Source: Bog-366 sp964501985 (lineage in GTDB: Bacteria; Acidobacteriota; Terriglobia; UBA7540). From it: 41,086 bases of DNA. The notes below the pieces were generated by a model. It did not search any database. It was not told where the DNA came from and saw only the letters and a list, made by a program, of their open reading frames with translations. The stretch covers positions 1 to 41,086 of the forward strand of contig CAZCVY010000047.1 in assembly GCA_964501985.1 (NCBI GenBank). Direction: 5' to 3'. Position 1 is the first letter of the stretch; the number at the start of each line of letters is the position of its first letter. The position numbers and the translations under genes were made by a program. Below, in pieces: positions 17,398 to 24,990 of the stretch.

Positions 17398-17494
17398 GAT
17401 GGCTCCTTCCTCAATTGGATCATTTGCTCATCGCACCATTTAGCCATTGAACCATGGAATCTTCAATCGCCCGATGACCCGATGAACCGATGAC
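17398..17494. repeat. ftsA-ftsZ spacer made of octamer repeats
   Basis: Apart from the ftsZ SD, the spacer is a run of degenerate 8-nt units. On the plus strand, GATGACCC, GATGAACC and GATGACTC recur every 8 nt near 17475-17494. Units ending in CATT, CATC or CATG (such as TAGCCATT and GAACCATG) recur every 8 nt at about 17420-17456. The ftsA stop (TGA, 17495-17497) directly abuts the array. Confidence 0.7.
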
Positions 17495-18721
17495 TCAATT
17501 TTTCCCTCGCACTGTATTCCAGAGCTTCCCCAACAGCCCCGGAGTTTCCTTGGCGTCGCGCATCAAGCGCGTGTGGTAGCCGTGAATCACCAGGCCTACC
17601 ACCGCTGCGTATGCCGGATCGGGGAGCGTGTCCCCCATCGCCGCGAGGCCCGAGGGAATCGCCACACGCACCGGCATGCCCAAGATCGTTTCCGCGAGCG
17701 TCGCCAGGCCACCAAGTTTTGCGCCCCCGCCCGCGAGGACCACGCCGGCGCCGAGCTGTCCGGCGCAACCGGAGCGGCCAATTTCCGCCCGAACCAACTC
17801 CAGCAGTTCCGAAGTGCGTGGCTCGATGATCTCACTCAGCGTCCCGTAAGTCAGCACCCGCGAGGGCCGATCGCCCACGCTGGTGACCTCGAGCATGGTG
17901 TCTGCGGGCTTGGAGGGATCGCGCTCACCCCAAGCCTTTTTCATCTTTTCCGCTTCGGGGATTGGCGTGCGGAGCCCAACCGCAATGTCATTCGTAAAGT
18001 GCTCGCCCCCCACCGGGATGACGGCGGAATGCCGCACCACGCCTGCGTGATACACAATCATATCCGTCGTGCCGCCACCAATGTCCACCAGCGCCACACC
18101 CAATTCGCGGTCGTCGGCCTCGAGACAAGCTTCCCCGGATGCGAGCGGCTCAAAAACCGTGTCCTGCACCACCACGCCGGCCTGATTCACCGCCGTCACA
18201 ACGTTCTGATGAGCGCTGATGGACGCTGTCACCAGGTGAACATTCACTTCCAGGCGCTCGCCCTCCATCCCCACCGGGACACGAATGCCGTCCTGGTGAT
18301 CCAGCAGAAATTTTTGCGGAAGGACTTGCAGAAGCTGGCGGTCCTCGGGAAGGGTGATGCCCTGGGCGGTTTGAATAACCCGTGCCATGTCCTCGCGCTC
18401 GACCTCGCGCTTTGCACCGGGGGATCTTCCCAGAGTGACGGCGCCGCTGGAGTTCACGCCCTTGATGTGCGCACCGGCCACCCCGACAAATGCGGAACCA
18501 ATGGATACTTTTGCGGCGGCTTCCGCGGCCTCAATGGCTTTCTTTACCGCCAGCACGGTCAAATCGAGATTTACGATCAGGCCTTTGCGCCAACCCTTGG
18601 ACTCCGCCACACCCAGGCCCATTATTTCCAGTTTCCCTTCCGGGTTAGGCGTGCACACCAGAGCAGCGGTTTTAACGCTGCCCAAGTCGAGCCCGACAAT
18701 AAAGTTGCTCTTCTGCGCCAT
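17495..18721 (-). CDS. ftsA: Cell division protein FtsA (actin-like membrane anchor)
   Basis: This 408-residue actin-fold ATPase tethers FtsZ to the membrane. Visible are phosphate-1 motif IVGLDLGSVKTAALV, the SHS2/1C domain region (GVAGAHIKGVNSSG), phosphate-2 LVDIGGGTTDM, the adenosine motif VVLAGGGAKL, and a C-terminal amphipathic tail (GLLGKLWNTVRGKN) that would insert in the membrane. Located between ftsQ and ftsZ as is usual. Confidence 0.97.
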   Translation of the reverse strand: MAQKSNFIVGLDLGSVKTAALVCTPNPEGKLEIMGLGVAESKGWRKGLIVNLDLTVLAVKKAIEAAEAAAKVSIGSAFVGVAGAHIKGVNSSGAVTLGRSPGAKREVEREDMARVIQTAQGITLPEDRQLLQVLPQKFLLDHQDGIRVPVGMEGERLEVNVHLVTASISAHQNVVTAVNQAGVVVQDTVFEPLASGEACLEADDRELGVALVDIGGGTTDMIVYHAGVVRHSAVIPVGGEHFTNDIAVGLRTPIPEAEKMKKAWGERDPSKPADTMLEVTSVGDRPSRVLTYGTLSEIIEPRTSELLELVRAEIGRSGCAGQLGAGVVLAGGGAKLGGLATLAETILGMPVRVAIPSGLAAMGDTLPDPAYAAVVGLVIHGYHTRLMRDAKETPGLLGKLWNTVRGKN

Positions 18722-18724
18722 GAT

Positions 18725-18877
18725 AAGCTTTCAGCTTTCAGCCCTCAGCTAGTCGCATTAGGGAATTTGGCCAGCGCTTCAGTTTGTTGCTGAGGCGGCT
18801 TCACTCGTCAATCTGAACCACTGCCGCAATGCGCGCCGATTTGACTGATAGCTGAGAGCGGATAGCCGAAAGCTCCT
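18725..18877. repeat. ftsQ-ftsA spacer: inverted heptad arrays
   Basis: Left array 18726-18754 has units AGCTTTC (twice), AGCCCTC and AGCTAGT. Right array 18843-18877 has units GACTGAT, AGCTGAG, AGCGGAT, AGCCGAA and AGCTCCT. The right array is approximately the reverse complement of the left, so the spacer transcript can fold into a long stem around a loop of about 90 nt. Confidence 0.75.
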
Positions 18878-18883
18878 CTAGTC

Positions 18884-19804
18884 CTATCTGTTGCCGCCGG
18901 CAGCTACTGCGGGCTTCGCCTGCGGTCCCGAGGTCATAGGATCGACGACAATCTGATTGCGATAACGCAAATCGATCGAATCCAGTTTATCATTTGATTT
19001 CTGAATTTCCGGCAACATGGCCAGGAAATTACGGAATCGCGCCAGGAAATCCTTCTGCCCAAAATGCACTTGCAAGGTCTGTTGCCCATTAATCAGCAGG
19101 GCCTTGAGGTCCTCGGGATCCGCCAGGTAAACTTCCGAAATGATCCATCCGGCGCGGGGAGCTTCCTGCCCCAACTGGCGCATGAATTCCCGATAAAGAC
19201 TCACGCGCGCGCGGCGCTCGTCGACGCTGGATACCGCCTCCAACCCGAAAATCACAGGGAAGTCAAAGGTCCCATTGTCGGGCTTTTCCAGCACCATGCC
19301 GTCATCGTCAATCAGGTTTATCCGCCCTCTGACGTTAGCATAAGCGACGGGAACGCGTTCGGTGACGTGTACTAGCAGGCCATGCGGCAAAATGCGGGTG
19401 GCCGAGGCAGTGCGCACCCAGGGCAGGGTTTCCACTCCATGGCGCACGCTATCCAGCGATACACGGAATATGTTGGTTCCCCTCTGGGGGTCTCCCGTTA
19501 ACGGCACTCCCATCGCACCCAATACCTCTTCACGTAAAACGTAGTGGTTACCCGTCACCAGGATGTCGTCCGGAGAGGTGAGAACAAAGTGGGGAGAAGT
19601 GAAAGCGAATGTCGCGAGGCCGTAGCCGATGGCAAGGACGGGTACAAGCACTCCGACAACAAACAGCACCAGGCGCACTCGCCGCGATATTCGATTGCGG
19701 CGCACGGGAGCAGTTCTTTGCCGCCGAAGGTAGGGAGACTCCTCGTGGGAGTCCACCTCATCCGGCATCGATAGTAGTTCTTGTTCTGCCATTTCAGTTT
19801 CCAT
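18884..19804 (-). CDS. ftsQ: Cell division protein FtsQ/DivIB
   Basis: This is about 306 residues. A short cytoplasmic part rich in Arg (SPYLRRQRTAPVRRNRISRRVR) precedes one TM helix (LVLFVVGVLVPVLAIGYGLATFAF). A POTRA domain follows (DDILVTGNHYVLREEVLGAMGV), then the FtsQ beta domain (WVRTASATRILPHGLLVHVTERVPVAYA) and LDSIDLRYRNQIVV near the end. ATG 19804 and ATG 19792 are both possible starts; neither has a strong SD. It bridges FtsL/FtsB and FtsI/FtsW in the divisome. Separated from murC by an extra gene. Confidence 0.93.
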   Translation of the reverse strand: METEMAEQELLSMPDEVDSHEESPYLRRQRTAPVRRNRISRRVRLVLFVVGVLVPVLAIGYGLATFAFTSPHFVLTSPDDILVTGNHYVLREEVLGAMGVPLTGDPQRGTNIFRVSLDSVRHGVETLPWVRTASATRILPHGLLVHVTERVPVAYANVRGRINLIDDDGMVLEKPDNGTFDFPVIFGLEAVSSVDERRARVSLYREFMRQLGQEAPRAGWIISEVYLADPEDLKALLINGQQTLQVHFGQKDFLARFRNFLAMLPEIQKSNDKLDSIDLRYRNQIVVDPMTSGPQAKPAVAAGGNR

Positions 19805-19883
19805 TGTCGCTCTCAAATCGGTACACGGGGTACGGGACACTGGCTGCGGGGCTTGGAGTTCGACGGTTGGCGCTCTGAACCTC

Positions 19884-20002
19884 GATTCCGAATTCCAAAT
19901 TCAATATTCCGGAATTCGAATGTCGGATGGTGAATTCCCGGACTCCCGTCGGGCTCTGCCGCATTTCAGATTCCGGAATTCGGAATTGGAAATTCGGAAT
20001 GC
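19884..20002. repeat. Inverted heptad arrays downstream of the four-helix-bundle gene
   Basis: Left arm 19884-19922 has ATTCCG/AATTCC-type units every 7 nt. Right arm 19962-20002 has GGAATTC, GGAATTG and GGAATGC units every 7 nt. The arms are largely reverse complementary over about 39 nt, leaving a loop of about 40 nt. The right arm ends 6 nt before the stop of the four-helix-bundle gene. Confidence 0.75.
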
Positions 20003-20008
20003 AGCAAA

Positions 20009-20551
20009 CTAATCCTTCTGCCCAAATCCGGATTTGCCGATTCCCGGTTCCGCATTCTTGCCCTCGGATTCGCGGTGCCCCTGTTGTCGAACCTCCTGCA
20101 AATGCTTTAGAAACTCCTCCCGTCCGCGTGCCCTCTCCGCGGCAATTCGCGTCTTTTCGGTTACGAACCGCCGCCCTTTGAAATCCGAGTCTTGAAGGGC
20201 CCGCGCCCAAGCGCCCAGTTGTTTTGATACGCTCTCCGTTCGCTCTCGCAGGTCCCGCATTTCGGATTCCAGGTTCCGAAAGGGTTCCATTCCACCCAGC
20301 AGGTGAAGCATGGACCGCACTTCTCCCGCCGATCCGCGCGCAATGTATAGAAACGTCAGCAACTCCTGATTGGTCCCCCTCTCGAATCCTTCCGCAATGT
20401 TATTGGAGACGGAGACCCCAGCGCGTTCCATTTGGTCGCGCAGGCTGTATCGGCCTTTGAAGGCAGCGTCCTCGGTGAGCGTATAGACATGCCGCCCTAA
20501 CTCAATTGCCGCCTGCCACACCGGAAGGTCCTCGAATTTGTTGTACTTCAT
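20009..20551 (-). CDS. Four-helix-bundle protein of the S23/IVP (Avd-like) family inserted in the dcw cluster
   Basis: This is 180 residues. The first ~120 match the family well: FEDLPVWQAAIELGRHVYTLT, then LRDQMERAGVSVSNNIAEGFERG, then ELLTFLYIARGSAGEVRSML. The C-terminal ~60 residues are charged, probably extended, and their last codons run towards a heptad array. Relatives are encoded in 23S rRNA intervening sequences, in diversity-generating retroelements (Avd) and as scattered stand-alone genes; their molecular role is mostly unclear. No reverse transcriptase or variable repeat is nearby. It lies between murC and ftsQ, with heptad arrays on both sides, suggesting later insertion. Confidence 0.88.
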   Translation of the reverse strand: MKYNKFEDLPVWQAAIELGRHVYTLTEDAAFKGRYSLRDQMERAGVSVSNNIAEGFERGTNQELLTFLYIARGSAGEVRSMLHLLGGMEPFRNLESEMRDLRERTESVSKQLGAWARALQDSDFKGRRFVTEKTRIAAERARGREEFLKHLQEVRQQGHRESEGKNAEPGIGKSGFGQKD

Positions 20552-20566
20552 GTTCGATCAATCTTT

Positions 20567-20632
20567 CCAGAATCCGATTTTCGGAATCCTGAGTCCGAAA
20601 TCATATTGTCGGAATTCGGATTGCTGTTTGCC
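20567..20632. repeat. Heptad array upstream of the four-helix-bundle gene
   Basis: Degenerate 7-nt units such as AGAATCC, GGAATCC, GGAATTC and GGATTGC recur with a period of 7 across 20572-20632. They match the type seen on the other side of the gene (19884-20002). Confidence 0.6.
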
Positions 20633-20663
20633 GCCCTCGAGATCGCAAATCCTCGCTCCGAAT

Positions 20664-20698
20664 CCCCAACCCCTAACCCCTAACCCCTAACCCCCAAC
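20664..20698. repeat. Telomere-like heptamer array (CCCTAAC)n overlapping the murC stop
   Basis: Five heptamers in a row: CCCCAAC, three CCCTAAC, CCCCAAC. On the coding strand this reads as GTTAGGG repeats and could form a G-quadruplex. The murC stop TAG (20680-20682) and its last residues (GLGVRG) are encoded by the array. Confidence 0.9.
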
Positions 20699-22086
20699 CC
20701 CGTGCTCCCGTCCTTCAGCCGCTTCGCGAGCGCCTCCCCGATCTTCCACACGCTTCCCGCGCCAATGGTGATGATCAGGTCGCCGGGCCGCGCGTCGCGC
20801 TCGAGTTCGTCCACCACCTGTTGCTCGGACGGCGCGTAGCGCGCGTTGTTTACTCCCATTTCGTGCATGCGGCCCACGAGCAGTCCGGAACTCACGCCGG
20901 GAATCGGCGGTTCACTGGCGGCATAGATATCCAGCACGTAAACGCGGTCACAACCCGCGAAGCAACTGGCCAATTCATCCAGCAAGAATTTCGTGCGCGT
21001 ATAGCGGTGCGGTTGGAAAATGGCGATGACGCGCTTGGCCCCACGCAGGAAGGCGGCGTCGAGGGTGGCGCGAATTTCCGTGGGGTGGTGGCCGTAGTCG
21101 TCCACAATGGTGATGCCGTCCAACTCCGCTTTGATTTGAAAGCGTCGATCCGCGCCGCGAAAGCGCTCAAGCCCCTGCCGGATCTGGTCGGCGGAAAGAT
21201 CCAACTCCAGCCCCACCGTGACCGCCGCTAGGGCGTTCTGCACACTGTGTCGGCCGGGGACATGGATGGAAAACGGGCCCAGCACCGTTCCTTTTACCAC
21301 GGCATCGAACACGGCGCCGGCGGAATTGAGCTCGATGATCCTGCCCTGAATGTCCGCCCCGGCATCGATCCCGTAGGTTTTCACGCGGCGCCGCAGCTTG
21401 GGGATCAGGGTCTGCATCGTCTCACGCCACGGCGCGTCAAAACAGGCCACCACCGTCCCGTAGAAAGGCACTTTGTTCATGAAAGAGACGAACGCTGCGG
21501 CAATGTCGTCGAGGTCGCGGTAGTGGTCAAGGTGCTCGCGGTCGATATTTGTGACCACGGCAATCGTAGGCAGCAGGTAAAGAAACGACCGGTCGCTTTC
21601 ATCCGCCTCGACCACCATCAAATCGCTCTTGCCCAGCCGGGCGCTGGAGTTAAATACGTCAAGCCTGCCGCCAATCACCGCCGTGGGATCGAGTTTCGCC
21701 TCCGCCGTCATTACCGCGATCATGGAAGTCACCGTGGTCTTGCCGTGGGCGCCGGCCACCGCCACGTTGAACTTCATGCGCATCAATTCCGCCAGCATCT
21801 CCGCCCGCGGAATCACGGGGACCTGCCGCCTTTGAGCTTCCTGAATCTCGGGATTGTCCGCGGCCACAGCGGACGATACCACCACCACCTGCGCTTCGCT
21901 GGCGTTGCTGGCCCTATGGCCCTCAAATACCCGGGCGCCCAAACTCGCGAGGCGCTCCGTCACCGGGGTTGCCTTCTGGTCTGAGCCCGAAACCTGAAAA
22001 CCCAGGTTCAGCAACACCTCGGCGATGCCGCTCATTCCGATGCCGCCGATGCCGACGAAATGGATTTTTCGAATTTTACCCAGCAT
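20680..22086 (-). CDS. murC: UDP-N-acetylmuramate--L-alanine ligase
   Basis: This 468-residue Mur ligase adds L-Ala to UDP-MurNAc in the cytoplasm. The N-terminal Rossmann domain starts with IHFVGIGGIGMSGIAEVL. The ATP P-loop is GAHGKTTVTS (about residues 109-118). A central metal/ATP segment VVEADESDRSF and the C-terminal domain DDYGHHPTEI and FQPHRYTRT follow. The last ~8 residues (after RLKDGS) come from a TTAGGGG-type repeat, so the C-terminus is repeat-derived; the essential domains end before it. Confidence 0.97.
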   Translation of the reverse strand: MLGKIRKIHFVGIGGIGMSGIAEVLLNLGFQVSGSDQKATPVTERLASLGARVFEGHRASNASEAQVVVVSSAVAADNPEIQEAQRRQVPVIPRAEMLAELMRMKFNVAVAGAHGKTTVTSMIAVMTAEAKLDPTAVIGGRLDVFNSSARLGKSDLMVVEADESDRSFLYLLPTIAVVTNIDREHLDHYRDLDDIAAAFVSFMNKVPFYGTVVACFDAPWRETMQTLIPKLRRRVKTYGIDAGADIQGRIIELNSAGAVFDAVVKGTVLGPFSIHVPGRHSVQNALAAVTVGLELDLSADQIRQGLERFRGADRRFQIKAELDGITIVDDYGHHPTEIRATLDAAFLRGAKRVIAIFQPHRYTRTKFLLDELASCFAGCDRVYVLDIYAASEPPIPGVSSGLLVGRMHEMGVNNARYAPSEQQVVDELERDARPGDLIITIGAGSVWKIGEALAKRLKDGSTGLGVRG

Positions 22087-22092
22087 GCTTTA

Positions 22093-22228
22093 AGCTGTCA
22101 GCGTTCAGCGATCAGCTTCTCCCTCTATAAACTATGTTTCACCGTCGGTAGAATTCTACCCAGAGAATAGGGCCGGACATTTTGGCCTCGATCTTGAGCT
22201 GATAGCTGATCGCTGAAAGCTGACAGCT
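22093..22228. repeat. murG-murC spacer: near-perfect inverted heptad arrays
   Basis: Arm 22093-22117 and arm 22204-22228 are reverse complements at 24 of 25 positions. Each is built of AGCTGTC/AGCGTTC/AGCGATC-type heptamers, around an 86-nt loop with no ORF. The murG stop TAG (22227-22229) overlaps the right arm, and the left arm begins 7 nt from the murC start. Confidence 0.9.
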
Positions 22229-23387
22229 ATCTCCTCAGCCAGTGCTCCACCATATCCGCGATCCGCGCCGCCGCGTCCGGCCGTGCCAAACGGCGCACAG
22301 AGGTTTCCATACCTTCAAGCGCCCCAGGGCTGGCGATCAACTCTTGAATTTCCTTTGCCAGGCGCGCTGGCGTCAACTCCGATTGCACGATGACGCGTGC
22401 CGCCCCGGCACGTTCCAGTGCCCGGGCATTTTCCAACTGGTGTTGATCTGTAGCGCCCGGAAAGGGAATTAGCACTGCTGCTCTGCCGGCGGCGGCAAGT
22501 TCGGCCACCGCCGTGGCGCCTGCGCGTGAAATCACCAAATCCGCCTGCGCCAGCGTCCCGGGCATGTCATCGATAAACGCGTGGACCTCAGCCGGCAAGC
22601 TCTGTTCCTGATAGGCCTTGCGAATTTCATTATAGTCGCGTTCTCCGGTTTGGTGGATGATTCTCAATCCTCCGGTCACCTCTGCCAGCAATGGCAGCGC
22701 TTCTTTCATCGCGTGGTTGATGGCCACCGAACCTTGGCTCCCCCCCACCACAAGAACGGTAAATGGTTGTGGTGACACAGCCACTCCTGGCTGTGTCTCG
22801 GGCACAGGCAAGAGTGCCTGTGCCACTTCAGGCGGCGCGTGCCGCGGCGGCGGAATCCCGAAAAACGCCCGGCGCACAGGAAGCCCGGTCGTGTGCGCTT
22901 TGTCGCCATAATAGGAAGCCGTCTCGGCAAATCCCACAGCGGCGGCGCGCACCAATGGAGCCAAAAGGCGGTTGGTGAATCCCGGCCGCACATTGGGCTC
23001 GATCAACACGGTCGGAATGTTCACTAGCGCCGCTTCCAACATCACCGGACCTGCCAGGTAGCCACCCACTCCCAACACCACCTGTGGTCGGAACTCCCGC
23101 AAAATTCTGGCAACGGCAATTGCCGTGCGCGGCAGAACTAGGAGATTCTGCAACCGCTTCATGCCGCCAATACCCTTCAATCCCGCCGCATCAACAGCCC
23201 GAAGCCGAAAGCCTGCCGCGGGGATCAATTTCGCTTCCAGCGGCCGATGCGTGCCGACGAACTCAATCGTGTAAGGGTGACCGGACCGCTCTCCGCGCCT
23301 GCGCAATGCCTCCGCCACCGCCAGGGCAGGGAAGATGTGCCCGCCGGTGCCGCCCGCGACCATCAGGATCCGCGCTCCCGCTCGCAT
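22227..23387 (-). CDS. murG: UDP-GlcNAc:lipid I GlcNAc transferase, with repeat-derived linker insertion
   Basis: This GT28 enzyme of about 386 residues makes lipid II at the inner membrane face. The N-domain begins MVAGGTGGHIFPALAVA (G-loop 1) and includes GVGGYLAGPVMLEAAL. The C-domain begins FTVLVVGGSQGSVAIN and has ISRAGATAVAELAAAG and PFPGATDQHQLENA. It is about 30 residues longer than the E. coli enzyme, and about 18 of these (VAQALLPVPETQPGVAVS, ~residues 188-205) come from a double-hairpin repeat placed between the two domains. ATG 23387 has no SD; a heptad array fills the upstream position. The frame stays open back to 23525, but those codons are repeat sequence. Confidence 0.95.
   Translation of the reverse strand: MRAGARILMVAGGTGGHIFPALAVAEALRRRGERSGHPYTIEFVGTHRPLEAKLIPAAGFRLRAVDAAGLKGIGGMKRLQNLLVLPRTAIAVARILREFRPQVVLGVGGYLAGPVMLEAALVNIPTVLIEPNVRPGFTNRLLAPLVRAAAVGFAETASYYGDKAHTTGLPVRRAFFGIPPPRHAPPEVAQALLPVPETQPGVAVSPQPFTVLVVGGSQGSVAINHAMKEALPLLAEVTGGLRIIHQTGERDYNEIRKAYQEQSLPAEVHAFIDDMPGTLAQADLVISRAGATAVAELAAAGRAAVLIPFPGATDQHQLENARALERAGAARVIVQSELTPARLAKEIQELIASPGALEGMETSVRRLARPDAAARIADMVEHWLRR
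22774..22824. repeat. Tandem double-hairpin (REP-like) element inside murG
   Basis: Two perfect hairpins lie side by side. GACACAGCCA (22774-22783) pairs with TGGCTGTGTC (22788-22797) around CTCC; GGCACAGGCA (22801-22810) pairs with TGCCTGTGCC (22815-22824) around AGAG. All arms are 10 bp with 4-nt loops. The two stems differ from each other yet have the same shape, typical of a dispersed palindromic element. It is in frame in murG. Confidence 0.93.
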
Positions 23388-23505
23388 AAAAGACGAAACT
23401 CGAAACTGGAAAATCGAAACTCGAAAATCCTGACCTACGTATGGTCTGATTGCTTCCGTGCAAGGGTTGCTCGAAGATACCCGTTCAATATCATCGCCAC
23501 CCTTT

Positions 23506-23765
23506 GTAACATCACTACTGTCCAAAACGGGAGCGGGTTGCGGCTCCGCCGCGCCGCTCTGCGGAAGGGCTTCGCCCTTCCGGCCTGAAATCGTCCTATT
23601 TCTCTCATCCTCACCGCGCCGGAGGCTCAGCCTCCGGCGCGGTGAGGATGAGGTTGGGCGTTACCACAACATTCCGGGCAGGCGAAGCCAGCCCGCACAG
23701 CAAGCGGCGAAGCCGCAAATCGCCCGCCGACTCTCATCTCCTATTTTGGACACGAGTGTTGTAGC
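23506..23765. mobile_element. MITE-like palindromic element nested between ftsW and murG
   Basis: Imperfect terminal inverted repeats of 28 nt (23506-23533 and 23738-23765; 21 of 28 match, sharing TGTCCAAAA) enclose 204 nt rich in hairpins. These include a 9-bp stem with a TTC loop (23562-23582) and a 23-bp perfect stem (23604-23652). There is no transposase. No clear target duplication is seen, so the mobile origin is inferred from structure alone. Confidence 0.55.
23604..23652. repeat. 23-bp perfect hairpin with 3-nt loop
   Basis: Positions 23604-23626 and 23630-23652 are perfectly complementary around TCA. The stem is GC-rich (CCGGCGCGG core). There is no T-run on either side, so it is not a standard intrinsic terminator, but it should form in the ftsW-murG transcript and could pause polymerase or stabilise mRNA ends. 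Confidence 0.92.
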
Positions 23766-23898
23766 ATCGCGTCGAGCTGTCTCCAAATCGGTGAAATCCT
23801 TTACTGTTCGTCTCAAGTCTGATGGAGCCATACCCATGGAGTTGCTCAGCAAACACCCGCTCATTTTCGAGTTTCGATTTTCGAGTTTCGATTATTTC

Positions 23899-24990
23899 TC
23901 AGCTTGCCTGCTGCGAAATATTCAAAAGGATCCCCACCGCCACGAGGTTCACGAGCAAAGACGACCCTCCGTAGCTCACGAAGGGCAGGGGAATGCCTTT
24001 GGTGGGAAGAAGTCCCAGCACTACGCTCATGTTAATAAGCGCCTGTCCGACGATCATGACCGTCAAGCCGAGTGCGAGTAAGCGTCCAACGTCATCCTTA
24101 CAGCCCGCGCTTGCGCGCAACCCGCGAACGAGGATCACAGCGAAAACAGTGGCAAGCAACAGGGCACCGATCAGCCCCAACTCCTCGCCGACTACCGCGT
24201 AGATAAAATCCGTCTGGGGTTCGGGGAGAAAAAAAAGCTTCTGCTTGCTTTCCATCAGTCCCACTCCGGTTATGCCGCCCGTTCCTACCGCGATGTATGA
24301 CTGAAGTATATGGAACCCTTTCCCCAGGGGGTCGGAGTAGGGATCCCAAAAGGCTAGAATGCGTTTCAGCCGATAGGGGGAACGCGCAATCAGAAAGTAC
24401 AGGGCAGGCAAAGTAGCGAGTGCCGGCAGAACAAAATACCGAAGATCGAGGCCGGCGCAGAAAAGCATAGCCACCAAAACCATGCCGAGCGCCAAGGCGG
24501 TTCCCAGGTCGGGTTCCTTCAGCACCAACAATGCCATCATGCCGGAAACCAGGGCGATGGGAGCCAGCGTGTGCTTCCAGTCGTTCATCTGACCTTTGCG
24601 CTGGTCCAGGAAATACGCCAGGAAGACTGTCAGAATGATCTTGGCCAGTTCCGAGGGCTGAAAGCTCGCCATTCCCAGATGAAACCATCGGTGCGCGTTG
24701 TTTGTGGGGTGAACGAACAGGACCACGACGAGCATGATCAACTCGAGCGCCACGGCGGGGAAGATGACCATGGGATTCGCCAGGCGGCGGTAGTCCAAGT
24801 GCATCAGGACGGCCACGGCAACGAGCCCGACTCCCGCCCAGGCCAATTGCCTAATCAAGAAGTAGTACCCCTCGTGATAGCGGTCGGCGGCCAGGACCGC
24901 CGAGGCGCTGTACACCATCAAGGCGCCGAACAGCACGAGGCCTGCCACGGCTACAAACAGGATCTTGTCGGATTGGAGTTGTCGGCCCAT
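23899..24990 (-). CDS. ftsW: Septal peptidoglycan polymerase FtsW (SEDS family)
   Basis: This 363-residue polytopic membrane protein has about ten TM helices. SEDS motifs are visible: WFHLGMASFQPSELAKI, LKEPDLGTALAL, and the C-terminal VVLGLLPTKGIPLPFVSYGGSSL that distinguishes FtsW/RodA proteins. Placement between murD and murG and with ftsI in the cluster favours FtsW over RodA. The ATG at 24990 is formed at the edge of a CACCAAT heptad array and lacks an SD sequence. Confidence 0.95.
   Translation of the reverse strand: MGRQLQSDKILFVAVAGLVLFGALMVYSASAVLAADRYHEGYYFLIRQLAWAGVGLVAVAVLMHLDYRRLANPMVIFPAVALELIMLVVVLFVHPTNNAHRWFHLGMASFQPSELAKIILTVFLAYFLDQRKGQMNDWKHTLAPIALVSGMMALLVLKEPDLGTALALGMVLVAMLFCAGLDLRYFVLPALATLPALYFLIARSPYRLKRILAFWDPYSDPLGKGFHILQSYIAVGTGGITGVGLMESKQKLFFLPEPQTDFIYAVVGEELGLIGALLLATVFAVILVRGLRASAGCKDDVGRLLALGLTVMIVGQALINMSVVLGLLPTKGIPLPFVSYGGSSLLVNLVAVGILLNISQQAS

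Larger units (their letters stand above)
23401..23890. repeat. ftsW-murG spacer bounded by inverted heptad arrays
   Basis: Arm 23401-23428 and arm 23863-23890 are reverse complements at 27 of 28 positions. Each consists of CGAAACT/CGAAAAT-type heptamers. They enclose about 430 nt with no credible gene. The left array ends 13 nt from the murG start and the right array ends 8 nt from the ftsW stop, so the arrays mark the edges of the spacer. Confidence 0.88.

Noticed and set aside
17573..18793. 406-codon open frame antisense to ftsA
   Set aside because: It is the complement of a certain FtsA gene, His/Arg-rich with no domain or signal; GC-rich coding DNA often leaves such frames.
20009..20551. 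Diversity-generating retroelement (because of the Avd-like fold)
   Set aside because: No reverse transcriptase, template repeat or variable-region gene is present in the window.
20664..20698. True telomere or linear chromosome end
   Set aside because: Only five heptamers, internal to an operon and continuous with coding sequence on both sides.
23458..24081. 207-codon open frame on the plus strand in the ftsW-murG gap
   Set aside because: It is made of the palindromic repeats and the antisense of ftsW; no protein-like pattern.
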